Positions 8,181 to 16,250 of a DNA stretch of 64,000 nt are shown here, piece after piece; position 1 is the stretch's first letter; each line of letters opens with the position of its first letter. The DNA is taken from positions 62,001 to 126,000 of the forward strand of contig DATKZM010000068.1 of NCBI GenBank assembly GCA_035527975.1, given 5' to 3'. The stretch is from DATKZM01 sp035527975 (GTDB lineage: Bacteria; Pseudomonadota; Alphaproteobacteria; JAPULJ01). The position numbers and the translations under genes were made by a program. Under the pieces are notes generated by a model that had not been told where the DNA came from, searched no databases, and was given only the letters and a program-made list of their open reading frames with translations.

Positions 8181-8382
8181 ACCCGCTCCATTCGCTGATC
8201 CCGACGACGACGCCTGCCCCACCCGAAGCACTCATCTGGTCCACCGACCAAGCCGAATGCTCGCGCACGCGGCCGGGCTTGTCCATTGCTCCGATCATGT
8301 TTTCGATCGATCGTGCTCTAAGCATTATGAGATAGAGCACCTGCATGTCTTTGCCGCGGGGCAGGTTGCAGATCGTGTCCCC
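8181..8382. other. Intergenic region upstream of the monooxygenase, with an 8-bp dyad
   Basis: Non-coding 200 bp before the amidohydrolase remnant. It holds an inverted repeat, GTGCTCTA at 8313-8320 and TAGAGCAC at 8333-8340, separated by 12 nt. This could be an operator for the leftward monooxygenase operon. The block GATCGTGCTCTAA (8309-8321) also recurs at 17538-17550. Confidence 0.45.
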
Positions 8383-8670
8383 GATCGGTCGCCGGATGCC
8401 TCGATAGAAGCCTTGTATCGCAATGGAGTAGCCACTGCCGTTACATCGATGTCGGCGCCCGGCATGTGGTTCGGCGACGACAAACAGGCCAAACGCCTAT
8501 GCCGCCATTGCAACGACCATGCGGCAACTATTCGCAAGGCGCATCCAGAACGCTTGGGAATGTTCGCGAACCTGGCGCTGCCCGACAGCTTCTTGAATTA
8601 CGCCGCGCCCGCGATCGACGGCGCCAAGGCCAGGCCCGACGGAACCGCGCCGGTCATCAACTTGCTGTAG
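8383..8670 (+). pseudogene. Remnant of an amidohydrolase-2 family (ACMSD-like) gene
   Basis: The plus-strand frame reads SPDASIEALYRNGVATAV, then MSAPGMWFGDD, then a CNDHAATIRKAHPERLGMF-like run and LALPD. This closely follows the N-terminal third of amidohydrolase family 2 proteins related to aminocarboxymuconate semialdehyde decarboxylase (typical pattern: PPAYIEAL, SxPGVWFGD, CNExAAxxxxxHPxRFGxFAxLPLPD). The upstream metal motif (HxH), any plausible start and the rest of the barrel are missing, and the frame stops at 8670. It is therefore read as a decayed fragment of about 95 codons. It might once have belonged with the adjacent aromatic monooxygenase genes. Confidence 0.72.
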
Positions 8671-8715
8671 GCCGTTCTGTTTTGGGCCCGAAGCCGACGG
8701 GAAACGCAACGCAGG

Positions 8716-9459
8716 TCAGCTCCGTTTGATGCGCACCCCCTGACCTGGGAGACGCTCGACTAGGAACTTGCCGCTCTTTTCGACAACGGTTACCAGCTTG
8801 GCGCAGCCATAGGTCCGCGGGTCGAAATCGGGCGCCAGATGATTGAGGCGTTGGCCGACCACACCCAGATCGACCCAGTCCTCGTCGTCCCAGGCCTGCT
8901 CCATCGCCTTACGGATCAGCGGAACAGCCTTCGAGAGAGGCTCCTTCTTTGCGCCGGCCTGTTTCTTCTCGCCGGCCCGCGGTCCGGCTTTCTCCTTGTC
9001 GTCATCTCCTGCCGCGTCCTCCAGGTTCTCGATGTAGATAAATCGTGTACAGGCATTGCGAAACGCCTCCGGCGTCTTTTGGGCGCCGAAACCATAGACT
9101 ACCGCCCCATCCTCGCGCAGCCGCTGGGCGAGCCGGGTAAAATCGCTATCGGAACTGACAAGGCAAAACCCGTCCAATCCGCCGCGATGCATCAGGTCCA
9201 TTGCATCGATCACCAAGGTGATGTCTGCGGCGTTCTTGCCCGTGGTGTAGTTGAACTGCTGCAGCGGCACGATGGCCAGCGGCTGCATGACATCGCGCCA
9301 GCCTTTCAGCCTTTCACTGGAAAAATCACCATAGATCCGGCGGACGTTCGCTTCGCCGAGCTTCGCAATTTCATCGAAGATTTGGCGGGCGTGGCGCGCG
9401 CTTGTGTTGTCGGCATCGATGAGGATCGCCAAGCTTGGGTCTTTTCCGTCGATCGCCAT
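8716..9459 (-). CDS. NYN-domain nuclease-like protein with C-terminal OST-HTH/LOTUS domain
   Basis: 247-residue protein. The N-terminal NYN (PIN-like) domain runs from LAILIDADNTSARHA through NAADITLVIDAMDLMH and FCLVSSDSDFTRLAQRLRE to VYGFG. The Asp residues in DADN, AADI and SSDSD are those that bind metal in NYN RNases. A Lys/Ala-rich linker at about 155-180 leads to a C-terminal LOTUS-like winged-helix region (W-DLGVVGQRLNHLAPDFDPRTYGCAKL, by position 200-225), thought to bind RNA. This is the LabA/DUF88 architecture. The start is the ATG at 9459 with GGGG upstream; 22 extra codons upstream are possible but unlikely. The gene stands alone, transcribed divergently from the pirin gene. The RNA-related role is inferred from domains. 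Confidence 0.85.
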   Translation of the reverse strand: MAIDGKDPSLAILIDADNTSARHARQIFDEIAKLGEANVRRIYGDFSSERLKGWRDVMQPLAIVPLQQFNYTTGKNAADITLVIDAMDLMHRGGLDGFCLVSSDSDFTRLAQRLREDGAVVYGFGAQKTPEAFRNACTRFIYIENLEDAAGDDDKEKAGPRAGEKKQAGAKKEPLSKAVPLIRKAMEQAWDDEDWVDLGVVGQRLNHLAPDFDPRTYGCAKLVTVVEKSGKFLVERLPGQGVRIKRS

Positions 9460-9693
9460 TTCTGACCCCACTGACGTTCGCACTCTCTTAGTGTCGCCCG
9501 ATACCCTACGGCGTATGTTGCCCATTGACCATAAGACCGCCCGTTATGCGCCGCTTGATGGCGTTTACTTTCAGGCGATATGCGGACATCGGAACCCACC
9601 TTGTCCGGCGCAAGCCTCGAAACACGAGCCAAGAAAACTCCGGGCTAATCGCATCGCTTAACACGGGGCCACCCGCCCTATATCGTGCCGGCA

Positions 9694-10593
9694 ATGACCG
9701 AATTCCCAAAAGGACCCGATGCGGCTGATGCCGTGCTGACCGTGCCCTTCGTGTTCGACAGCGAACGCGCGCCGGGGCCCGACCGCATGCCGGCGCGGCG
9801 TCTGTTCTCGCCGGAGCGCTCGCCGCCCTTCGATCCCTTCCTCTATTTCGTGCATTTCGGGCCGCGCGACGTGCGCGAGACCGATTGGGGCTTTCCGGCC
9901 CATCCGCACAAGGGCTTTGAGACCATCACCTACATGCTGGAGGGCCAGCTCGAGCATTACGATTCGGCCGGCGGACACGCGGTGCTGGAACCGGGCGACG
10001 TGCAATGGGTGACGGCGGGCGCCGGCATCGTCCATTCGGAAATCCCGCCCGATGCCTTCAAGGCGGCGGGCGGCACGGTCGACGGCTTCCAGATCTGGCT
10101 CAACCTGGCGCGCAAGGACAAGGCGGCCACGCCCGGCTATCAGATGTTGCGCGCGGGCGACATGCCGGTCGCCCGGCCAAGCGACGGCGTCACGCTGCGC
10201 ATCATCGGCGGCGCGGCGGCAGACCAGGCAAGCCCGGTTGCGATGCGCACGCCGATCAGCCTGATCCACGCCCGCATCGAGCCCGGCGGCGTTTGGCGGC
10301 ACCAGCCGGCCGCCGGCCATAACCCCTTCGTCTACGTCTTCGGCGGCGCCTGCGATGTCGGGATCGCGAACGGTGGCGCCTCCGCGCGCGACGGACAGGT
10401 GGTCTTGCTCGGGCTCGATCCCGGCGGCGTGACGCTCACGGCGACGTCCGATGGACCGGCGGACCTGCTCTACCTCGCCGGCACGCCCATCGGCGAGCCG
10501 ATCGCGTCCTACGGCCCCTTCGTGATGACGTCCCGGGAGGAAATCGTCGAGGCGATCGACGACTATAATTCCGGCCGGATGGGCGTGCTCTGA
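9694..10593 (+). CDS. Pirin family protein
   Basis: 299-residue bicupin of the pirin family, which includes metal-binding quercetinase-like enzymes and redox-linked regulators. The N-terminal cupin has the typical HPHKGFETITYMLEG segment (His metal ligands near residue 71) and VQWVTAGAGIVHSEIP (about residue 110). A second, more degenerate cupin covers about residues 170-280 and includes GGVWRHQPAAGHNPFVYVFGG. The ATG at 9694 is chosen over a GTG three codons upstream. The MFS gene starts 3 nt after the stop, so the two are almost certainly cotranscribed. The enzymatic role of this member is unknown. Confidence 0.88.
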   Translation: MTEFPKGPDAADAVLTVPFVFDSERAPGPDRMPARRLFSPERSPPFDPFLYFVHFGPRDVRETDWGFPAHPHKGFETITYMLEGQLEHYDSAGGHAVLEPGDVQWVTAGAGIVHSEIPPDAFKAAGGTVDGFQIWLNLARKDKAATPGYQMLRAGDMPVARPSDGVTLRIIGGAAADQASPVAMRTPISLIHARIEPGGVWRHQPAAGHNPFVYVFGGACDVGIANGGASARDGQVVLLGLDPGGVTLTATSDGPADLLYLAGTPIGEPIASYGPFVMTSREEIVEAIDDYNSGRMGVL

Positions 10594-10596
10594 GCC

Positions 10597-11778
10597 TTGC
10601 CACGTCTGCCGCTGCTGCTGCTCGTCGGCATCGCCACCCAGACCATGACGCCGCTGGTCGCCTTCACCGCTCCGGTGATGGCGGTCGTGGCAGCGCCCGA
10701 ATTCGGGGTCACACCGGCGCAGGTCGGCCTCTACGTCGCTGTGCTCTATTTCTTCGCAATGCTGTCGGCAGGGGTCGCGGGCGCGCTTATCGCGCGTTTC
10801 GGGGCGATCCGCACGACCCAGCTCGCCCTTGCCTCCACAGCGCTTGGCGTGCTCCTGCTGCTGCCGGCCTCGGTGCCGCTGGCGCTCCTGGGAGCGCTGC
10901 TGATCGGGGCGGGATACGGGCCGATCACGCCGGCAAGCTCGCATCTGCTGGCGCCGGTTACAACGTTGCGCTCGCGGCCCTTCGTCTTCTCCGTCAAGCA
11001 AACCGCCGTGCCGCTGGGCGCCGCGCTCGCCGGGGTGATTGTGCCGCAGATGATCGGGCTCGACGGCTGGCGCGCCGCGGTGCTGCTTGTGGCCGCGATC
11101 GTCGTGGTCACCGCCGTCGCCGTGCAGCCGGTGCGGGCGCGCTGCGACACCGACCGCAACATCGAAGCCCGCATCAGCCTCGACATCGTGGCCGCCGTGC
11201 GCAGCGCTCTTGCCCATCCGCCGCTGCGCCGCCTCGCCATCCTGTCCTTCACTTTTGCCGGACTGCAGATGAGCTTCGGCGCGTATTTCGTGACCTTCCT
11301 GGTCGAGCGGCTCGAATTGACGCTGGTAGCGGCCGGCATCGCCTTCACCGTCGGCCAGGCCACCAGCATCGGCTTCCGAATTATCTGGGGCGCGGCGGCG
11401 GAGCGGATCATGGCGGCGCGCGCGCTCCTGATCGTGCTCGCGCTGACCATGGCGGCCGCCTCGGCACTGACGCTGGCGATGTCGCCGGCCTGGTCGCTGC
11501 CCGCGATCGCCGGGTTGGGGGCGCTGTTCGGCGTCAGCGCGGTCGCCTGGAACGGGCTGTTCCTCGCCGAGATCGTCCGCGTTACCTCGGTCGAACGGAC
11601 TGCAGCGGCGACCGGCGGGGCGCTCGTTTTCACCTTCGGTGGCATGATGGCGGGTCCGGCCGTGTTCGGCGCCCTGCTCGCGGCAGGGGCGAGCTATGGG
11701 GCCGCCTTCACCGTGCTGGGCGGAGTGGCGCTTTTGAGCGCACTGCCGCTCGCCTGGGCCGACCGGCCCGCACCGTGA
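10597..11778 (+). CDS. Major facilitator superfamily transporter
   Basis: 393-residue, about 12-helix MFS carrier. It starts at a TTG (10597), 3 nt after the pirin stop, and opens with a hydrophobic helix (LPLLLLVGIATQTMTPLVAF). A motif-A-like loop GALIARFGAIRT follows helix 2 and the glycine-rich ALLIGAGYGPITPASS lies in helix 4-5. An even split into two six-helix halves is visible, with a central polar loop around residue 180-200 (RARCDTDRNIEARISL). It resembles CynX/NarK-like anion and organic acid carriers only loosely. The substrate is unknown, and coupling to pirin is the only contextual clue. The downstream cinA-like gene converges from the other strand. Confidence 0.82.
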   Translation: MPRLPLLLLVGIATQTMTPLVAFTAPVMAVVAAPEFGVTPAQVGLYVAVLYFFAMLSAGVAGALIARFGAIRTTQLALASTALGVLLLLPASVPLALLGALLIGAGYGPITPASSHLLAPVTTLRSRPFVFSVKQTAVPLGAALAGVIVPQMIGLDGWRAAVLLVAAIVVVTAVAVQPVRARCDTDRNIEARISLDIVAAVRSALAHPPLRRLAILSFTFAGLQMSFGAYFVTFLVERLELTLVAAGIAFTVGQATSIGFRIIWGAAAERIMAARALLIVLALTMAAASALTLAMSPAWSLPAIAGLGALFGVSAVAWNGLFLAEIVRVTSVERTAAATGGALVFTFGGMMAGPAVFGALLAAGASYGAAFTVLGGVALLSALPLAWADRPAP

Positions 11779-11785
11779 GCGGCGC

Positions 11786-12280
11786 CTAACCCTCTTTTAG
11801 CGCCGCTTCGAGGAACTCCAACGCGGCGATGGCAAAGCGCGCCATGTTTTCCGCCCGGTCGGGAATGCCGGTCTCCAGAGTGATCGCGCGTTCCACCAGT
11901 CCCGCAAGGGCAAAGCAGGCATGGCCCGCATCGTTGCCGTAGCGATTGCCGGTCGGCCCGGTCGCCCCAGATTCACTGAGCCCCCAGGTTGTCTCCAGCT
12001 TCTCGCGGATCGTCCGGGCGACGAGCTGGGCGTATTCCTCGGTGGCCCCGCGCATCCGGGTCTGATCGTCGGGCAGACCGAGCAGCACACGCCGCGCCTC
12101 GCGCGTATAGATGATGCCGCCGCCGAGGAAATAGGCCGAGGCCCCGGGCACCGCGAGCAAGGCGGCGGAGACCAGCCCGCCGGCCGAGGATTCGGCGACC
12201 GCGACGGTCTGCCCCTTGTCCGTCAGCAGGGCGCCGACGCGCGCGCCGGCCGCATAGATTTCGTCCAGCGATCCTCCCAT
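11786..12280 (-). CDS. CinA C-terminal domain protein (PncC-like nicotinamide-nucleotide amidohydrolase family)
   Basis: 164-residue stand-alone CinA C-terminal domain, the family that deamidates NMN to nicotinate mononucleotide. The signature AESCTGG reads AESSAGG here, keeping the serine, and is followed by VPGASAYFLGGGIIYT and SGATGPTGNRYG. The lysine usual after YTxxxK appears as arginine (TREARR), so activity on NMN is not assured. The ATG at 12280 overlaps the stop of the upstream aldolase gene (TGATG), with a GTG one codon earlier, so the pair is translationally coupled. Coupling to an aldolase rather than to recA or NAD genes hints at another amide substrate. Confidence 0.8.
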   Translation of the reverse strand: MGGSLDEIYAAGARVGALLTDKGQTVAVAESSAGGLVSAALLAVPGASAYFLGGGIIYTREARRVLLGLPDDQTRMRGATEEYAQLVARTIREKLETTWGLSESGATGPTGNRYGNDAGHACFALAGLVERAITLETGIPDRAENMARFAIAALEFLEAALKEG

Positions 12281-13242
12281 CACGCGGCCCGCGCCAAGGC
12301 GCCCTCGGGCTTGACGCCGGCCGCATCGAGCGCCGCGCGGATCGTGGCGATCTCCTTGTCGCTAAGTTTCACCAGCGGCGGGCGCACCGCGGCGCAGGGG
12401 ATGCGGCCGAGGATCACCAGGGCCTCCTTCATGCGGTTGTGCATGTCGAGGAAGGGCGGCGCATAGAAGGCGGTCGTGAGCGGATGGATGCGCTCGTTGA
12501 TCGCCTGCGCGGCGGCCATGTCCTGGTCCTGCACCGCGCGCCAGAGCGCCGATTGCAGATCGGCGATCACCGAGCCCGAGCCGGAGAGCAGCCCCGCGCA
12601 GCCCATCAGCAGCGAGCCGAAGAGCCAGGCGCTGTGCGTGCTGAGCACGTTCACCGGCCGCGCCAGGCCTTGCAGCGCGCGGATATGGCGCTCGTGCAAC
12701 GCCGGGTCATTGCACCAATCCTTGATGGCGCATAGCGCCGGGATCTCCTCGGCCATACGGAGCAGCGTGTCGAGCGGATAGCCCTGCCCGCTGGGTATCG
12801 GATACTGAAAGGCGATCAGTGGCAGATCGCAAGCCTCGGCGATGCGCCCGAAATGCGCCAACGCCATCTCCGGGCGAAGCTGGCCGCCCATGATCAGCGG
12901 ATGCGGCGGAAAGACCAGCAACGCCGAGGCGCCGCCTGCCGCCGCCATGCGCGCCAGCCGCGCCGCCTCCAGACTGCCATCGGCATAGATGCCGTTCACG
13001 ACCGGGAGCCGGTCGCCGATCTCGTCCATGGTGATCGCAAGCACGCGTTCCTGCTCCGCGAAGCTGCACGAGGCGACCTCGGTGGCATGGGCGTTCACGG
13101 TAATCGCCGACAGCGCCGGCACGCGCGCGACGTCGCGCAGATGCGTGCGGTACGATGCCTCGTCGATGTCGAGGTCTTCGGTGAAGGGCAGCAGACAGGC
13201 CGGGATCACTCCGGCCGGTTCAAAGTCGCGAAATCGTGGCAT
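12280..13242 (-). CDS. Dihydrodipicolinate synthase / N-acetylneuraminate lyase family aldolase
   Basis: 320-residue class I aldolase of the DapA superfamily (TIM barrel). The Schiff-base lysine is in ALCAIKDWCND (about residue 170) and the tyrosine relay in AFQYPIPSGQG (about 140). The GGxTGE glycine motif of true DapA is replaced by NAHATEV (about residue 50), so it is not expected to be the lysine-biosynthetic enzyme. It more likely splits or forms a 2-keto acid in catabolism. It is coupled to the CinA-like gene downstream (1-nt overlap) and follows an SDR gene by 107 nt on the same strand, so the three may form an operon. The substrate is unknown. Confidence 0.85.
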   Translation of the reverse strand: MPRFRDFEPAGVIPACLLPFTEDLDIDEASYRTHLRDVARVPALSAITVNAHATEVASCSFAEQERVLAITMDEIGDRLPVVNGIYADGSLEAARLARMAAAGGASALLVFPPHPLIMGGQLRPEMALAHFGRIAEACDLPLIAFQYPIPSGQGYPLDTLLRMAEEIPALCAIKDWCNDPALHERHIRALQGLARPVNVLSTHSAWLFGSLLMGCAGLLSGSGSVIADLQSALWRAVQDQDMAAAQAINERIHPLTTAFYAPPFLDMHNRMKEALVILGRIPCAAVRPPLVKLSDKEIATIRAALDAAGVKPEGALARAA

Positions 13243-13349
13243 GGCCGTGCTCTTTTGTTTGCTGGTTGGCTTACTTTCCGGTTGGGCCGTCGAATGGTTC
13301 GCGCCAGTCTACACCGGCTGCGATGCCGCGGAACGAGAACATCGTCCAT

Positions 13350-14156
13350 TCAATCCGGCTCGCGGTACGGTCCCTGCAAGGTCGCGCCGCCATCGGCGAT
13401 CAGCACATGGCCGGTCACATAGCGCGCCATGTCCGAGCACAGAAAGAGCACCGCGTTGCCTATATCCCAGCCGGTGCCCTCGATGCCGAGAACCGAGGCC
13501 TTGCGCCGCGCCTCGCGGCCGCGCTCCGACATGCCGGGCCCATAGACCATCGGCGTGTAGACCGGGCCCGGCGCCACGCAGTTGACGCGGATGCCCTGGG
13601 GGCCGTGGTCCACCGCCATGGCGCGGGTGAGCGCGATCACCGCGCCTTTTGACGTTGTGTAGGCGGTGAGGCCGCGTGGGCGCAACGCCGAGATCGAAGA
13701 GACATTGACGATGGCGCCGCCATTGCCGGCCGCGATCATCGCCGGCACGGCATGCTTGGCCGCCAGAAACATGCTGTCGACATTGGTGCGCATGACGCGG
13801 CGCCAGACCTCTTCGTCCTCGTCGACCACCGTGCCCTTGCTGGCGATGCCGACATTGTTGTCGAGGATGTCGAGCCGGCCCCAATCGCCGACGGCCTTGG
13901 CCACCATGGCGGCGCACTGCGCACTGTCGGTGACGTCGGCTTCAAACCCGGCAGCCTCGCCGCCCTCCTCGCGGATCATCTCGGCGCTGCGTTCGGCATC
14001 CTTGGCGGAGCGATCCACCACCAGGACCTTTACCCCGGCACGCGCCAGCAGGATCGCCGCCGCGCGGCCGTTGCCAATGCCATCCCCCGCCGCGCCGCCG
14101 CCGGTGACGATCGCAACCTTGCCGACGAGGCCAAATCGGAAACCGGTATCGCTCAT
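13350..14156 (-). CDS. Short-chain dehydrogenase/reductase (NNVG subgroup)
   Basis: 268-residue classical SDR, probably an NAD(P)-linked alcohol/ketone oxidoreductase. The cofactor loop is expanded (TGGGAAGDGIGNGRAAA) relative to TGxxxGIG. It is followed by LDNNVGI in place of NNAG, the SSIS serine region, and the catalytic YTTSK at about residue 160, with a C-terminal ADGGATLQGP. The start is the ATG at 14156 (MSDTGF); eight more upstream codons are open. It is divergent from a second SDR of the same subgroup at 14351, with which it shares a 194-bp promoter region. A third member lies at 23083. The substrate is unknown. Confidence 0.87.
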   Translation of the reverse strand: MSDTGFRFGLVGKVAIVTGGGAAGDGIGNGRAAAILLARAGVKVLVVDRSAKDAERSAEMIREEGGEAAGFEADVTDSAQCAAMVAKAVGDWGRLDILDNNVGIASKGTVVDEDEEVWRRVMRTNVDSMFLAAKHAVPAMIAAGNGGAIVNVSSISALRPRGLTAYTTSKGAVIALTRAMAVDHGPQGIRVNCVAPGPVYTPMVYGPGMSERGREARRKASVLGIEGTGWDIGNAVLFLCSDMARYVTGHVLIADGGATLQGPYREPD

Positions 14157-14350
14157 CGCGCACCTCAAGACATAGCGCATCGCCGTTGCTAGGCGTCTCT
14201 TCGATGTTAGCGGCCGGCACCCGATTAGCTATAAACAAAGCAGCTATGCGGCCTCGACGCGTTGGTGGATAGCTGTTGTTCCTTGACCGGCACGGAGCCT
14301 TGGTCCGGGATAGGCGGACAGATTCAGTTTGGACCCAGGTGGATGCAAGC

Positions 14351-15169
14351 ATGAGACTGGAAAACCGGATCGCGATCATCTTCGGCGCCGGCCAGACGCC
14401 GGGCGAGACCATCGGCAACGGCCGCGCCACCGCGCTTACGTTCGCGCGCGAAGGCGCCAAGGTGATGGCGGTCGACCGCAACCTTGCCTCCGCCGAAGAG
14501 ACGGTCGCGATGATCGAAGAAGCCGGCGGGCAAGCCACGGCGATCGCCGCCGACATCACCGACGAAGCAGCGATCCAAGCCGCCGTTGCGGCCTGCACCG
14601 AACGCTGGGGCCGCATCGACATCCTGCACAACAATGTCGGTATCAGCATCGAGGGCGGCGATGCGCCCATCACCGAAATCACCGTCGAGGCCTTCGACCG
14701 CGTGGTCGCGGTCAACCTGCGCGGCATGGTGCTGGCCTGCAAACACGTACTCCCCGTGATGCGCGCGCAAATGAGCGGCGCGATCATCAGCATCTCCTCG
14801 ATAGCGGCGCGCGCGGTCTATCCGCTGGTCGGCTACAAAACGACCAAAGCCGCGGTGATTGCGCTGACCGAACAAGTCGCAATCCAGAACGCCGAATACG
14901 GCATCCGCGCCAATTGCATCCTGCCAGGCCTGATGGACACGCCGATGGGCGTCGATGTACGCGTACGGACCACCGGCCGCAGCCGCGATCAGATCGAGGC
15001 CGAGCGCAACGCGCACGTCCCCCTTGGCGGCCGCATGGGAACCGCCTGGGACGTGGCGAACGCGGCGCTGTTTCTGGCCTCCGACGAGGCGCGCTTCATC
15101 ACCGGCGTGACGCTGCCGGTCGACGGCGGCACCGGCGTCAACACGGCCAGCGGCTCGAAGGCGACGTGA
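14351..15169 (+). CDS. Short-chain dehydrogenase/reductase (NNVG subgroup)
   Basis: 272-residue SDR whose cofactor loop (FGAGQTPGETIGNGRATAL) has the same insertion before GNGRA as its divergent neighbour. LHNNVGISI, SISSIAARA and the catalytic YKTTK (about residue 160) are present, and the end has LPVDGGTG. The ATG at 14351 (MRLENR) is chosen because upstream residues do not match the family. Substrate and cofactor preference are unknown. An Asp after the second strand (AVDRN) favours NAD over NADP, going by the usual rule for SDRs. It is followed by a 276-bp gap and then a TetR gene on the same strand. Confidence 0.87.
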   Translation: MRLENRIAIIFGAGQTPGETIGNGRATALTFAREGAKVMAVDRNLASAEETVAMIEEAGGQATAIAADITDEAAIQAAVAACTERWGRIDILHNNVGISIEGGDAPITEITVEAFDRVVAVNLRGMVLACKHVLPVMRAQMSGAIISISSIAARAVYPLVGYKTTKAAVIALTEQVAIQNAEYGIRANCILPGLMDTPMGVDVRVRTTGRSRDQIEAERNAHVPLGGRMGTAWDVANAALFLASDEARFITGVTLPVDGGTGVNTASGSKAT

Positions 15170-15445
15170 GCCGAAACCCGCGGGCTACTTCTGACGGACC
15201 GTGCATTCCAGGTCTGCCTCGGTTTGAAATCACCCGTGCTTGAAACGCCATACAGGGTCGTACCTGGGCCCATAGCCAATGCCGGTCCTTCAACGGTTGG
15301 GTCTTGTTGATGGTATCTCCGCGTAGTATCGACAGCGACGCGCAACTTTCTTGCGGGTTGGCGTCAGGCGAGCCTGCGGCGGGGATCCGGCGCAGATTGT
15401 TGGATATGCGATGCCAAGAGATCTTGAATAAGCCCGGAGCGGATA

Positions 15446-16039
15446 TTGCCCAAGCGAGAGCCCATTCCAGCCGCCAGCGCCAAAGAGCGCTTGATCGACG
15501 CGGCCTACGACCTTTTCACCCAACAAGGGGTGCGAAAGGTCGGCGTTGACGCCGTCCTCGCCAAGTCGGGATGCGCCAAGGCCAGCCTCTACCGCAACTT
15601 CGGCTCCAAGGTGGACCTGGCCGTTGCGGTCCTCGACAAGCGCGAGCAGCTGTGGACGCGGGGCTGGCTCGAGGCGGCGGTCAAGGCCCGCCACGCCGCG
15701 CCGTGCGATCGTCTGCTGGCAATCTTCGATGTCTTCGATGGCTGGTTTCAAAAGCCCGATTTCGAGGGCTGCTCGTTCATCAACGTGTTGCTCGAATCGG
15801 AAATCGACAGCCCGGTGCGCGAGGCCGCGGCCATCCATCTGGCCAAGATCCGCGCGATCATCCACGAGCTCGCGGTCGAGGCCGGTCTCGAAGACGCGGA
15901 CGCGTTCGCGCAAGCCTGGCACATGCTGATGAAGGGCTCGATCGTCTCGGCGGGTGAAGGCAACAAGAATGCCGCCCGCGAAGGCAAGCGCGCGGCACAA
16001 CTGATCATCGACGGCTGGCCAAGACGCGGCCCCGCGTGA
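15446..16039 (+). CDS. TetR/AcrR family transcriptional regulator
   Basis: 197-residue repressor-type protein. The N-terminal helix-turn-helix spans about residues 12-58 (AKERLIDAAYDLFTQQGVRKV, then VDAVLAKSGCAKASLYRNFGSK), and the C-terminal ligand domain resembles that of the TetR_C group seen in NemR/AcrR-like proteins. The start is a TTG at 15446 with GGAG six nt upstream; no ATG fits. A dyad of the AGACC/GGTCT type sits 121 nt after the stop, in front of the MetE-like gene, and is the probable operator. The regulator therefore likely controls the methyltransferase and rubredoxin downstream. The ligand is unknown. Confidence 0.88.
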   Translation: MPKREPIPAASAKERLIDAAYDLFTQQGVRKVGVDAVLAKSGCAKASLYRNFGSKVDLAVAVLDKREQLWTRGWLEAAVKARHAAPCDRLLAIFDVFDGWFQKPDFEGCSFINVLLESEIDSPVREAAAIHLAKIRAIIHELAVEAGLEDADAFAQAWHMLMKGSIVSAGEGNKNAAREGKRAAQLIIDGWPRRGPA

Positions 16040-16129
16040 TCCTCCAGGCACTGCGATCGGAATAGCGCGGCGGCGGAAAACTTCCGTCCGCGAGCGACGC
16101 CATTTGTCGCCTTGTTGCGCCATTATGTA

Positions 16130-16135
16130 TTGACA
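16130..16135 (+). promoter_or_regulatory. Possible -35 box upstream of the MetE-like gene
   Basis: A consensus TTGACA at 16130-16135 is followed about 17 nt later by a poor -10 (CTCAAT, 16153-16158). The TetR-type dyad directly downstream would then block initiation. The -10 is weak, so this is tentative. Confidence 0.35.
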
Positions 16136-16159
16136 GTTTCTCCGATTGCGAACTCAATG

Positions 16160-16173
16160 AGACCAACCGGTCT
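16160..16173. promoter_or_regulatory. TetR-type operator dyad (AGACC-N4-GGTCT)
   Basis: Perfect 5-bp arms AGACC and GGTCT flank AACC, the half-sites typical of operators bound by AcrR/NemR-like TetR regulators. It lies between the TetR gene (ends 16039) and the MetE-like gene (starts 16251), just downstream of a TTGACA box. Binding by the neighbouring TetR protein is an inference. Confidence 0.6.
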
Positions 16174-16250
16174 GTACCAATAAAACGAAAAACAGCACCG
16201 GTTGCGGCGGACATCCGTCCGACCGTGCGAGTCTCTGGGAGGACGCAACA

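Noticed and set aside
8023..8382. The plus-strand frame upstream of the amidohydrolase remnant as part of one 215-codon gene
   Set aside because: Its first 120 codons overlap the monooxygenase gene antisense and show no amidohydrolase similarity. Only 8383-8670 matches the family.
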